Below the pieces are notes generated by a model, which was not told where the DNA came from, did no database searches, and worked only from the letters and a program-made list of their open reading frames with translations. Both the position numbers and the translations under genes were made by a program. From Clostridium homopropionicum DSM 5847 (GTDB lineage: Bacteria; Bacillota; Clostridia; Clostridiales; Clostridiaceae): 62,710 nt of DNA. Location: contig NZ_LHUR01000015.1 of assembly GCF_001263795.1 (NCBI RefSeq), positions 1 through 62,710 on the forward strand. Reading direction: 5' to 3'. Below are positions 53,849 to 62,708 of this stretch, one piece after another (the stretch's first letter is position 1; every line of letters begins with the position of its first letter).

Positions 53849-54310
53849 ATGCAAATACAACTTAGTCAAAAAGAAAGAATGTTCTTAGAGGATGGAAAAC
53901 TTCAAGAGGAAATTTGTGTTCAAAAATACAAAAATTATTCTCAGCAAGCTCAAGATCCTCAGTTGAAGCAACTTTTTAATAGACTATCTGGTGAAGAACA
54001 ACATCACTATGATATTATTAATCAAATGCTTCAAGGGCAACAGCCAAATCTAGCTCACAATCAACAAGCTCAACAACCAATGACTCAAAGTACTTCCCAA
54101 GGAGCTATAAATAATCAGCATGATAAAATACTTTGTAGTGACTTATTATCAACAGAAAAGTATGTTTCAGGTACTTATGATATTGACATTTTTGAATCTG
54201 CTAATCCTATAGTTAGGCAAGCAATGCAACATATTCAAAAAGATGAGCAAAAACATGGTGAAGAACTATTCAATTATATGAATAGTCATGGTATGTATAA
54301 TGTACAATAA
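53849..54310 (+). CDS. CotF-family spore coat protein
   Basis: 153 residues in two ferritin-like helical halves (LQEEICVQKYKNYSQQAQDPQLKQLFNRLSGEEQHHYDIINQMLQ; then KILCSDLLSTEKYVSGTYD..) joined by a Gln/Pro linker (QQAQQPMTQSTSQG). Full-length CotF type. Ribosome site AGGAGGGG precedes the ATG. Single rightward gene between two leftward spore-type clusters. Confidence 0.85.
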   Translation: MQIQLSQKERMFLEDGKLQEEICVQKYKNYSQQAQDPQLKQLFNRLSGEEQHHYDIINQMLQGQQPNLAHNQQAQQPMTQSTSQGAINNQHDKILCSDLLSTEKYVSGTYDIDIFESANPIVRQAMQHIQKDEQKHGEELFNYMNSHGMYNVQ

Positions 54311-54445
54311 TAATAAATTATTAACTGTAAATAATTTTGAATGAAGAAATTTAGATATGAATGTTACATATGTTGAAAGAATTTTTTAGAAGAGGTAGAG
54401 CTATTTATGCTCTACCTTAATAAGTTTACTTTTGTTTTTACGTAA

Positions 54446-54625
54446 TTAGTGATTCCTGCATCCACAGGTATCATTTTTAGCTTCGAAAGTGCTACAGCAG
54501 ATTCCTTCTGATGAGTGAACCTTGTTATCTCCACTAGATCTAACCTCAATACTACCTGCATGACACTGGTGTTCTTCATTAAAAAAACATTCTTCACACA
54601 TACTCTTTACAACTTTAGACGACAT
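54446..54625 (-). CDS. DUF1540 small cysteine protein
   Basis: 59 residues: CEECFFNEEHQCHAGSIEVRS, then CCSTFEAK and CGC near the end, the DUF1540 pattern (eight Cys, likely zinc). GGAGGT lies 7 nt before the ATG. DUF1540 proteins are frequent in spore-forming clostridia; function unknown. It is followed 36 nt upstream by the Cfa gene's stop codon on the same strand. Confidence 0.82.
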   Translation of the reverse strand: MSSKVVKSMCEECFFNEEHQCHAGSIEVRSSGDNKVHSSEGICCSTFEAKNDTCGCRNH

Positions 54626-54660
54626 AATGCTTTACCTCCAGTTATTTAGTATCCTTTAAT

Positions 54661-55851
54661 TCAACTGTATAGGTAGTTCCTTGTCATTGGCAGTTTGTTA
54701 TTAATTCCTTTAGAGAAAATAATCTGGTGAATGTCTAAACCACTAGCACAGAAGGAGGCAGCGCAAGAATTTAGATATAGTCTCCACATTTTAATAAAAC
54801 GTTCATCATATTTTTCTCGAACTTGCTCTATTTTGTTTTCAAAGTTTTTTGACCAATGGTCTAGAGTTTTTGCATAATGTAAACGGAGGCTTTCTGCGTC
54901 TAATAAGTGAAAGTCGTTTTCAGGTAAAAGATAAATCAATTCACGAATTGAAGGAATATATCCACCTGGAAAGATGTATTTACTAATCCATCGGTTACAA
55001 GGACCCTCAATTTGTCCTGTAATACAATGTAAAACAGATATACCTCCAGGAACAAGAAGTTTCTCTACTGCCTCCATATACTTAGGCAAGTTTGCTTTTC
55101 CCACATGCTCTACCATTCCAACACTGACTACTTTATTAAATTTATAACCATCACTTTCTGCAAGTTTTCTATAATCCATTAATTTTACATCTACCTGTTC
55201 TGTTAACCCAAGTTCGGCAATACGCTGCTTTGTTTTGGTATACTGCTCCTCACTCAAGGTTATGCCTAAAGCTTTTACTCCATATTGCTGTGCAGCACGA
55301 ATAATCAACCACCCCCACCCACATCCTATGTCTAGTAAGGTTTCTCCTGATTTAAGCTGCAATTTCTTTAATATGTAATCAATTTTTTGTAATTGAGCTT
55401 GATAAAGTGAATCTTCTGGTGAACAAAAATAAGCACATGAATAACTCATAGTTTCATCTAGCCACAGTTCATAAAAATCATTTCCTAAATCATAATGATG
55501 CTCAATATCTTTTCGTTGTTTTATTAGGGAAGTTGATTTATTTTCCCTAGCAAAAAATTTTTGTAATCCATGGAAACCTTTCTTTTCAAAAAAAGGAATC
55601 TTAATTTTGTAGGCTGTTTCAACAATTTGTTCAAGATTGCCCTTAAAATCAATAATTCCATCCATATAAGCTTCTCCCAAGGCTAGTGAAGGATCTTTTA
55701 GCATCTTCATTACGGAAATTTTATCTTTAAATATGACTTTAAAGGCAGGAGCTCCTTGACCATAGTTTTCACTTGATCCATCCCAGTAATCAATTGAAAA
55801 AGAATAATCTTTAACTTTTTCACAAAACTTATGTATAACATTCTTTTCCAT
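54661..55851 (-). CDS. cfa: cyclopropane-fatty-acyl-phospholipid synthase
   Basis: 396 residues. The SAM site is LLDIGCGWGWLIIRAA, followed by ALGITLSEEQYTKTKQRI; HYDLGNDFYELWLDETMSYSCAYF and the Cys/Glu positions of Cfa enzymes (HCITGQIEGPCNRWISKYIFPGGYIPS) are present. Adds a methylene bridge to unsaturated chains of membrane lipids. Adjacent spore-type genes suggest late-growth expression. Confidence 0.92.
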   Translation of the reverse strand: MEKNVIHKFCEKVKDYSFSIDYWDGSSENYGQGAPAFKVIFKDKISVMKMLKDPSLALGEAYMDGIIDFKGNLEQIVETAYKIKIPFFEKKGFHGLQKFFARENKSTSLIKQRKDIEHHYDLGNDFYELWLDETMSYSCAYFCSPEDSLYQAQLQKIDYILKKLQLKSGETLLDIGCGWGWLIIRAAQQYGVKALGITLSEEQYTKTKQRIAELGLTEQVDVKLMDYRKLAESDGYKFNKVVSVGMVEHVGKANLPKYMEAVEKLLVPGGISVLHCITGQIEGPCNRWISKYIFPGGYIPSIRELIYLLPENDFHLLDAESLRLHYAKTLDHWSKNFENKIEQVREKYDERFIKMWRLYLNSCAASFCASGLDIHQIIFSKGINNKLPMTRNYLYS

Positions 55852-55985
55852 GTTTTCACTTCCTTTGTAATTAATATAACATTTATTATTGACGTGATGA
55901 AAAAATTATATTCACATATTGTAATAAATGATAAAATCAGCCTATGTCTCAAATTACAACGTAAAAGCTCATTAGCCCTTAACCT

Positions 55986-56030
55986 TCTAGTCCACCCTAA
56001 AAACATCTTTTATAGGGTGGACTTTTACAT
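55986..56030. terminator. 11-bp hairpin between topB and cfa
   Basis: AGTCCACCCTA and TAGGGTGGACT pair perfectly, with a T-run following on the plus strand and a T-rich loop on the minus strand. Confidence 0.6.
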
Positions 56031-56044
56031 ATTTTAAAGCATCT

Positions 56045-58240
56045 CTACTTTTGTTCTGATTTCCATTTAGCCAAAGCTTCAGCAAATGGGTTATTTATAT
56101 CCTCTTTCATTTCTTTTTGCTGCTTTCTAAGATAGCTATTTACATCTTGCTTTGAAACCTTCTTATTTTCCTTGCTTCTTCTTTCATTGAAGCTTGAAAG
56201 CTTTTCTCTATAACCACAGCCGCAAACAAATATTTGACTTTCTCCAGAGCCGCGAAGCTCAAGCTTTTTGTGACACTGAGGACATCTTGCATTAGTTATC
56301 TTAGCAATTCCTTTTCTATAACCACATTCCCTGTCTTGGCAAACTAGCATTTTGCCTTTTTTACCCTTAACCGCAAGCATATACTTGCCGCATTCAGGGC
56401 ACTTTTCTCTAGTTAAATTGTCATGCCTAAATTTTTCTTCACTATTTTTAATTTCACCTACAACCTCTTTAGCATAATCTCTCATTTCATTAATAAAATT
56501 GTTTTTATTAAGCTTCCCCTTAGAAATGGAATTAAGCTTTTGCTCCCATTGTGCTGTAAGGGCTGGAGACCTTAAGTCTTCTGGAACCAATTCTAAAAGC
56601 TGTTTTCCCTTTGAGGTTACAAAAATGTCTTTACCCTTTTTTTCAATTAAAAAGCTGTTAAATAATTTCTCTATAATATCTGCTCTGGTGGCTACTGTTC
56701 CAAGACCACCGGTTTCTCCTAGTGTCTTTTTTAAAGCTTCACTTTCACCACTCATATATTTTATTGGATTTTCCATAGCAGATAAAAGTGTTCCCTCATT
56801 AAAAGGAGCTGGAGGCTTAGTTTCACCTTTTGTCATAGTAACTGAAGCGATATTTAAAATGTCTCCTTTATTAATGCTTGGTAGTATTTGTTCCTTAAGA
56901 TCACCATTATCCTCTTCCTCTTGAAGGTTTTTCTCATATACTTCCTTCCAACCTTCTGAAATAACTACCTTCCCTTTAGCAATAAAGTTTTCTTCACCTA
57001 TCCTTGCCTTTATAGTTGTCTGTTCATATTCAAAAGGAGGAAATAAAACTGCTAAAAATCTTTTTACCACTAAATCATATATCTTTCTTTCATTGTCGCC
57101 AAAGGTACTTAATGAAACATGTTGCTCTGTTGGTATAATAGCATAGTGATCTGAAACCTTACTGCCATCTACAAAGGATTTATTAGCTTTTATTGGATTT
57201 CTTAAAACCTTTTGAGCTGCCTTTGAATAAGGTCCTACCCCTGCAGCCTTAACTCTATCCTTTAAGGTTTCTACTACGTCCTCAGATATATACCTAGAGT
57301 CTGTTCTTGGATATGTAAGAACCTTGTAATTTTCATACAGCCTCTGCATAATAGATAAGGTTTCTTTAGCTGAAAAGTTAAATATTCTATTTGCATCTCT
57401 TTGAAGTTCTGTTAAATCATAAAGACCTGGAGCAAAACTCTTTTTAAAGCTCTTATCAATCTCGATAACTTCAGCCTTCTTATTTTTAATACTAGAAACA
57501 ATGCTACTACATTTTTCTTTATTAAAGGTTTTATAATCTCTAGTCTTACTATCCTGCCAAATTAATTTCAATTTGTCAGATACAGCTGTTATTCCATAAT
57601 AAGTTTTAGGTTTAAAGTTTTTTATCTCCTCTTCTTTTGAAGCAATTATTGAAAGAGTTGGAGTTTGAACTCTTCCACAGGAAAGCTGAGCATTAAACTT
57701 GCAGGTTAAAGCACGGGTAGCGTTTATTCCTACCAGCCAATCTGCTTCTGCTCTGGCAACTGCTGAAGCATAAAGATTCTCATATTCTCTTCCATCCCTT
57801 AATTTGTTGAACCCATCTTTAATTGCCTTATCTGTAACGGAGGAAATCCAAAGACGTTTAATAGGCTTTCTTACATGAGCTTTTTCTATTATCCATCTAG
57901 CTACCAATTCCCCTTCTCTTCCAGCATCTGTTGCAATTACAATTTCGGAAACATCCTTTCTATTTAATTGTTCTTTTACAACACTGAATTGTCTTCCACT
58001 TTGCTTTATTACAACAAGCTTTAGCCTTTCAGGAAGCATAGGTAAATCTTCTATGTTCCAAGACTTATATCTATCCTCATAAACTTCAGGATCAGCTAAA
58101 GTAACTAAGTGCCCAAGAGCCCAGGTTACTATATACTTATCCCCTTCTAAAAATCCATTTCCACCTTTTTTGCAATTTAAAACCCTAGCTAAATCCCTTC
58201 CTACAGAAGGCTTTTCAGCAAGGACAAGTATTTTACTCAT
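56045..58240 (-). CDS. topB: DNA topoisomerase III
   Basis: 731 residues, type IA topoisomerase: TOPRIM start KILVLAEKPSVGRDLARVLNC with TDAGREGELVARWI, active-site Tyr in YKVLTYPRTDSRYIS, FNEGTLLSAMENP, and two C-terminal zinc ribbons (CPECGKYMLAVKG..CQDRECGY; CPQCHKKLELRG..CGCGY). A short fragment of a related gene lies at 39430-39476. Single gene. Confidence 0.95.
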   Translation of the reverse strand: MSKILVLAEKPSVGRDLARVLNCKKGGNGFLEGDKYIVTWALGHLVTLADPEVYEDRYKSWNIEDLPMLPERLKLVVIKQSGRQFSVVKEQLNRKDVSEIVIATDAGREGELVARWIIEKAHVRKPIKRLWISSVTDKAIKDGFNKLRDGREYENLYASAVARAEADWLVGINATRALTCKFNAQLSCGRVQTPTLSIIASKEEEIKNFKPKTYYGITAVSDKLKLIWQDSKTRDYKTFNKEKCSSIVSSIKNKKAEVIEIDKSFKKSFAPGLYDLTELQRDANRIFNFSAKETLSIMQRLYENYKVLTYPRTDSRYISEDVVETLKDRVKAAGVGPYSKAAQKVLRNPIKANKSFVDGSKVSDHYAIIPTEQHVSLSTFGDNERKIYDLVVKRFLAVLFPPFEYEQTTIKARIGEENFIAKGKVVISEGWKEVYEKNLQEEEDNGDLKEQILPSINKGDILNIASVTMTKGETKPPAPFNEGTLLSAMENPIKYMSGESEALKKTLGETGGLGTVATRADIIEKLFNSFLIEKKGKDIFVTSKGKQLLELVPEDLRSPALTAQWEQKLNSISKGKLNKNNFINEMRDYAKEVVGEIKNSEEKFRHDNLTREKCPECGKYMLAVKGKKGKMLVCQDRECGYRKGIAKITNARCPQCHKKLELRGSGESQIFVCGCGYREKLSSFNERRSKENKKVSKQDVNSYLRKQQKEMKEDINNPFAEALAKWKSEQK

Positions 58241-58327
58241 ATAAACATTCCTCTCAAATTAGTATAATTTATATTAACATAAATCTAATGTGTTTAAAAC
58301 TTTTACAGCAAACCAAAGCTTAAAACA

Positions 58328-58368
58328 CAAAATAAATAGCAAACCTAAAAATAGGCTTGCTATTTATC
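58328..58368 (-). terminator. terminator of the nitroreductase gene
   Basis: ATAAATAGCAAGCCTA and its complement pair over 16 bp with one mismatch; the minus strand then reads TTTTGTGTTTT. It abuts the stop codon. Confidence 0.85.
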
Positions 58369-58886
58369 TAAAATTTATCTTTATGAACTTTAGTATACTT
58401 TAAATCTTCATCACTATAAGGTCTTTTGCTTTCATTAGGATATCCTACAGAAATAATAGATTCTACAGAATAATTCTCTGGTATTTCTAAAACCTCTTTA
58501 ACATATTCTTCAGAGGTTTTAAATTTATTATGGAACCTATTTCTTATTTGTATCCAACATGAACCAAGTCCCATTTTCTCAGCCTGAAGCTGAATTAATA
58601 TAGAAGCAATAGCGGTATCTTCAACCCAAACATCACTTTTGGTACTGTCAGCAATGACGACTACTGCTAATGAAGCATCCTTTAAAAACCCAGAACCATT
58701 TTCTTTAGCCATTGACAGCTTTTCAATAGTTTCTTTATTTTGCACCACCACAAAATCCCATGGACATATCCCTCTTGATGAAGGTGATAATAGAGCTGCT
58801 TTTATAAGCTTATCAATTTTATCTTTTTCGATTAAAATGTCTTTATATTTTCTTATACTTCTTCTATTAATTAATAGATCAAGCAT
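58368..58886 (-). CDS. nitroreductase family protein
   Basis: 172 residues, FMN nitroreductase fold: RRSIRKYKDILIEKDKIDKLIKAALLSPSSRG, WDFVVVQN, and GLGSCWIQIR. Short members of this family reduce quinones, nitro compounds or flavins. Single gene with a terminator; AAAGGAGGTAAAG precedes the ATG. Substrate unknown. Confidence 0.85.
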   Translation of the reverse strand: MLDLLINRRSIRKYKDILIEKDKIDKLIKAALLSPSSRGICPWDFVVVQNKETIEKLSMAKENGSGFLKDASLAVVVIADSTKSDVWVEDTAIASILIQLQAEKMGLGSCWIQIRNRFHNKFKTSEEYVKEVLEIPENYSVESIISVGYPNESKRPYSDEDLKYTKVHKDKF

Positions 58887-58910
58887 TTCTTTACCTCCTT
58901 ATCTTCGGAA

Positions 58911-59039
58911 CCTAAGAAAAATGCGACGCATTTTTCTTAGGTAACCAGTAACCAGTGACCAGTTGCCAGTAGGATTAATAACACTGGTTACTGGGAATTG
59001 GTTACTGGTCACTAAGAATTTTACGTCGTAAAATTCTTA
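58911..59039. repeat. heptamer-array element, copy B
   Basis: 129 nt: a perfect 31-nt palindrome (58911-58941, core AATGCGACGCATT), four heptamers GTAACCA, GTAACCA, GTGACCA, GTTGCCA, spacer GTAGGATTAATAACAC, four inverted heptamers TGGTTAC, TGGGAAT, TGGTTAC, TGGTCAC, and a 27-nt palindrome (59013-59039, core TTTTACGTCGTAAAA). Its last three bases are the stop codon of the ABC-2 permease gene. One heptamer longer than copy A. Confidence 0.9.
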
Positions 59040-60230
59040 TGTTCTAAATATAACTTCCTCTCTACTAAACATATACCTTGCGAAGGTAATACACAATACT
59101 ATATAAAATAATATCCATCCAAAGGTTATTAAAATATGTCCTGTATTAAAAACTCCTGCAAGAAATTCTTTTATTAAGCACACAGCATTTGCTATAGGTA
59201 TGTGGAAATAGTACATATCAATGTTTCTAGCATCTAACATGTAAGTTAAGTATATTGGTGCTAATGCTATTATATTAAGTGGTGTTAGGTAGGTCTGAGC
59301 TTCTTTAAAGGATCTAGCGTATATGCTTATGGCAAGTTCTAAAGCTCCGAAGGTAAGATTCATTAGAATTACCATAACAGTAATTAAAACTGCTCCTTTT
59401 ATTCCTATATCTGAGAACATCCCTGCATTTATATTAACGCCCATGGCGCTATTTCCACTTTGCTTTAAAGCTATTACAATACCAATCATAGATGCTAAAG
59501 TAGTAATAAGTCCTATAACTGAAATGGCGGCAAACTTGCCCCACAATAGAGACATCCTTCCTGCTTGAGTTGTTAAAAGCGGTTCTAAAGTTCCCCTCTC
59601 TTTTTCTCCAGCTCCCAAATCTATTGCTGGTCCCATAGGTCCTGTTACACTGTATATCACAAGGAAAAGCGGTAAAATCATAGCAATAATCACTTTGCCC
59701 ATGCTGTCTTCCTGCTTAGTAGTAGTTTTATAGCTTATTTGTACTGGATTTAATATGGAAGTTTTTATTCCCCTTGCTTCTAATCTAGTAGCAACTATTT
59801 GTTTGCTGAATTCTTGAATATAATTTTCTACCCTGCTCTGTGCCATAGATGATTGTTGGCTGGAATTATCATAAATAATTTTAATTGGAGCATCCTTTTC
59901 ATCTTTTATTAAGCTGTCAATATTATCTGGAACTTCTAAGGCTAAAAGCAATTTGCCTTCCTTAACATCCTCTTCTGGATTTTTAGAATCAATAATTTGA
60001 ACTTTATCTATCTTTTTTACAAACCCTACAAACTCTGAATTCACTCCCCCAGTTATAGCTATCTTAAAGTTTTCCTCAACCTTTTTTTCATTACTTGAAG
60101 CAGATTTACCTATAACAAAGAAAATTAGCGGCATAATAATCAATGGAATTAGTATGCTTACTAAAAGAGTTTTTCTATCTCTAAAAAGATCTCTTAATTC
60201 TTTTTTAAATACTAAACTTGCCTTACTCAT
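59037..60230 (-). CDS. ABC-2 type exporter permease (NatB-like)
   Basis: 397 residues: N-terminal helix (LLVSILIPLIIMPLIFFVIG), a long extracellular loop, then five to six helices with AGEKERGTLEPLLTTQ, the cytoplasmic hallmark of NatB-type permeases. ATG 60230 lies at the AGGTGAT site inside the end of the ATPase gene. The C-terminal stop codon is supplied by the edge of the heptamer element. Substrate unknown (Na+ or a peptide by analogy with NatAB). Confidence 0.88.
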   Translation of the reverse strand: MSKASLVFKKELRDLFRDRKTLLVSILIPLIIMPLIFFVIGKSASSNEKKVEENFKIAITGGVNSEFVGFVKKIDKVQIIDSKNPEEDVKEGKLLLALEVPDNIDSLIKDEKDAPIKIIYDNSSQQSSMAQSRVENYIQEFSKQIVATRLEARGIKTSILNPVQISYKTTTKQEDSMGKVIIAMILPLFLVIYSVTGPMGPAIDLGAGEKERGTLEPLLTTQAGRMSLLWGKFAAISVIGLITTLASMIGIVIALKQSGNSAMGVNINAGMFSDIGIKGAVLITVMVILMNLTFGALELAISIYARSFKEAQTYLTPLNIIALAPIYLTYMLDARNIDMYYFHIPIANAVCLIKEFLAGVFNTGHILITFGWILFYIVLCITFARYMFSREEVIFRT

Positions 60231-60954
60231 TATTATCACCTACCAAACTCATAAAAATACTTTCCATATTATTGTTGTTATATTTTTCCTTTAAATTTTC
60301 AATTGTTCCTTCCTCTATAAGCTTTCCTTTATGAATTATTACAATTCTATCACAAAGCTTTTCCACCTCTGCCATACTGTGACTAGAAAAAACAATAGCC
60401 TTGTTTTCTTCCTTACATTTTAAAATAAAATCTTGTACAATTTTGCTGGCAGTAACATCAAGTCCGATAGTTGGTTCATCAAAAAGCATTACAGAAGGCT
60501 TATGCACAATTGACCTTGCTATAGCTACCTTTTGTTTCATACCTCTAGAAAGCTTTCCAACTCTTCTATCTATAAATTCTTCCATCTGCAGCATTTTAAC
60601 CAGGTATTCAACACTTTCTTTTGCTTCAGGCTCACTCATACCATTTAATTGTGCAAAATACATTATATTTTCTCTTGCTGTAAGTCTATCATAAAGCCCA
60701 ACTTCTCCACCAAAGAGTATTCCTATTTCTCCCCTTACCTTTTCAGGATCATCCTTTATACTATAATTCGCGATTTTGCAATCTCCATCCGTAGGCTTTA
60801 GCATTGTAGCTATCATCCTCAAAGTTGTAGTTTTTCCTGCTCCATTCTCTCCTAGAAGTCCTAAAACCTCTCCTCTTTTCACAGAAAAACTTATGTGATC
60901 AACGGCTTGAACTTTTTTAAAAGTTTTTGTAAGATTAATAACCTCTACCATCAT
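60223..60954 (-). CDS. ABC transporter ATPase (NatA-like)
   Basis: 243 residues: Walker A GENGAGKTTTL, signature LSRGMKQKVAIARSI, Walker B VMLFDEPTIGLD, H-loop FSSHSMAEVE. AGGAGG lies 3-6 nt before two adjacent ATG codons, so the start may be one codon later. Pairs with the downstream permease by an 8-nt overlap. Confidence 0.92.
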   Translation of the reverse strand: MMVEVINLTKTFKKVQAVDHISFSVKRGEVLGLLGENGAGKTTTLRMIATMLKPTDGDCKIANYSIKDDPEKVRGEIGILFGGEVGLYDRLTARENIMYFAQLNGMSEPEAKESVEYLVKMLQMEEFIDRRVGKLSRGMKQKVAIARSIVHKPSVMLFDEPTIGLDVTASKIVQDFILKCKEENKAIVFSSHSMAEVEKLCDRIVIIHKGKLIEEGTIENLKEKYNNNNMESIFMSLVGDNNE

Positions 60955-60979
60955 ATTCCTCCTATATCAGTTTTTAATT

Positions 60980-61591
60980 CTATTTTATTTCCCCTATTTC
61001 ATTGAAAGGATATACTCTAAATATTGCCTTTCCTTCAACCTGTTTAAAATTGATAAGACCAAACTTTCTACTGTCCATACTTACCATTCTATTGTCACCT
61101 AAAACAAACAGTTCATTTTCTCCAACTTTAACTGGAAGCTTAAACTCTCTAGTAAAAGTCTCACCTTTTGCGTAGGCTTCCTGAAGCTTTTCATCATTTA
61201 CATAAACGTATCCATCTTTAATATCAACTTCATCACCTGGAGCACCAATTACCCTTTTAACTAATCTTTTACTTTCTTCACTGTAATCCTTGTTATTACT
61301 AAATATTGATACTATGCTGTCTATGGTACTTAAAGCATCATCTAAGATAGTTCCTTTTTTACCATCTTCTAAGAATATAATTATATCTCCTCTTTTAGGT
61401 TTTTTAAAATTATAACTTAATTTATCTACTATCAGCTGCTGGTTAGTAAACAAAGTATTTTCCATGGAACTTTGTTGTACTTGCACCTTTGCGAAAACCT
61501 TGCTGTTAATTAAAACTGCAATTAAGAACCCTCCTAAGATAGAAAAAATCCAACTATTAATTTCTTTTATAAGCTTTTTCTTGTCCTTCAT
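60980..61591 (-). CDS. lepB: signal peptidase I
   Basis: 203 residues: one N-terminal transmembrane helix (SWIFSILGGFLIAVLINS), catalytic Ser in VQQSSMENTLF, catalytic Lys in LVKRVIGAPGDEV, and box E LGDNRMVSMDSRKFG. Cleaves signal peptides on the outer membrane face. Stands upstream of the ABC exporter; related or independent function. Confidence 0.92.
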   Translation of the reverse strand: MKDKKKLIKEINSWIFSILGGFLIAVLINSKVFAKVQVQQSSMENTLFTNQQLIVDKLSYNFKKPKRGDIIIFLEDGKKGTILDDALSTIDSIVSIFSNNKDYSEESKRLVKRVIGAPGDEVDIKDGYVYVNDEKLQEAYAKGETFTREFKLPVKVGENELFVLGDNRMVSMDSRKFGLINFKQVEGKAIFRVYPFNEIGEIK

Positions 61592-61625
61592 GTTAATCCT
61601 CCATAATAATTCTTAAACTAAATTA

Positions 61626-62324
61626 TCAGCTATCATATTTTCTTGCTGACATGGTGTATATTACTGTTTGAATAATCCACATTGCTCCAATAAAAATAGG
61701 TAATATTATAGGTATAGTTAAGAATGTAGATAAAAAAATGCTTACAACCATAGAAATTGAATACACTATCTTCATTCCCTTAAAGGTTCTATAGGAACTA
61801 CTGTATGCTATCCATTTTTCTCCTTCATCCAGCCTCTCAAAAAACTTCTTATCAGAATTATTTTCAAACATGTTTAATTTCCTATCTGGATAATATCTGT
61901 TATATACTCTTATGGAAAGTACTTGAAGTATACTGGATATTATTGATGAAGCTGCAGATACTAGTACATAATTTACCTTTATTTCAAATACACTTTTATT
62001 TACCATTACTGCTACCCATACCATTGATATAATAACTATGATTGTACTTAAGCTTATAGTCATATCAATTTTTCTTTCTATATGCTTCGGTAATTCTTCT
62101 ATGTCTATCTCTTTATATTTAGCTCTTAATATAACCATAATTATTGCTGATATAATACCTATTACTACTGATATAAGGAAAAATGTCATAAATAGATAAT
62201 AGTACAAATTATCCATGGAACGGACTAAATTTATGCTAAATTCTTTTTTAGTTAAATAGCCAATAAATCCTCCAAACAAGCCAGCTAGAGTTATTGTAAT
62301 GATAAAGTTCTTATATTTTCTCAT
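61626..62324 (-). CDS. DUF3169-like membrane protein
   Basis: 232 residues with six hydrophobic helices (IITITLAGLFGGFIGYLTKK; LIGLISVVIGIISAII-type; the last pair VSIFLSTFLTIPIILPIFIGAMWII). The charged middle NNSDKKFFERLDEGEKWIAYSSSY and its pairing with an XRE regulator match DUF3169. Overlaps the regulator gene by 4 nt. Function unknown. Confidence 0.7.
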   Translation of the reverse strand: MRKYKNFIITITLAGLFGGFIGYLTKKEFSINLVRSMDNLYYYLFMTFFLISVVIGIISAIIMVILRAKYKEIDIEELPKHIERKIDMTISLSTIIVIISMVWVAVMVNKSVFEIKVNYVLVSAASSIISSILQVLSIRVYNRYYPDRKLNMFENNSDKKFFERLDEGEKWIAYSSSYRTFKGMKIVYSISMVVSIFLSTFLTIPIILPIFIGAMWIIQTVIYTMSARKYDS

Positions 62325-62533
62325 GTTAAATCTCCCTCCTCTAAATAAAATACTTCTTCAACATTAACTTTAAATACCTTGGCTATTTTCAAAGCTAATG
62401 CAACAGAAGGGGAATAATCTCCTCTTTCTATTAGACTAATAGTTTGGCGGGAGGAATCTACAAGTTTTCCTAACTCTCCTTGACTCAAGTTATACCTTGC
62501 TCTAAATTCTTTAACTCTATTTCTAAGCTCCAA
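62321..62533 (-). CDS. XRE-family transcriptional regulator
   Basis: 70 residues, single helix-turn-helix: RVKEFRARYNLSQGELGKLVDSSRQTISLIERGDYSPSVALALKIAKVF. The start is TTG 62533, after GGAGGA; a longer frame to 62581 reads through AT-rich leader without a site. Seventy residues is the usual length of these small regulators. Controls its own operon by analogy. Confidence 0.88.
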   Translation of the reverse strand: MELRNRVKEFRARYNLSQGELGKLVDSSRQTISLIERGDYSPSVALALKIAKVFKVNVEEVFYLEEGDLT

Positions 62534-62678
62534 AAATCTTCCTCCTTTCCTTATAATGTAATTATATATTATCCCTTCCATAACCTTAATTGAAAATCGA
62601 AATGCAACCCTTCCGAATTTAAATTAAGCTATAAAGTTAGATTAATTACATATGCCCAGGTGGTTGCATCCTGGTTTA

Positions 62679-62708
62679 CAAAAAGATTGGTGATGAGCCA
62701 GTCTTTTT
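62679..62708 (+). terminator. terminator-like hairpin at the right edge
   Basis: AAAAAGATTGG and CCAGTCTTTTT pair with one G-U around a 7-nt loop and end in a T-run. The gene it belongs to is outside the window or none is visible. Confidence 0.6.

Noticed and set aside
54412-54597. 61-codon open frame on the minus strand
   Set aside because: It overlaps the DUF1540 gene (54446-54625) in another frame; the DUF1540 frame has a clear ribosome site and conserved Cys pattern.
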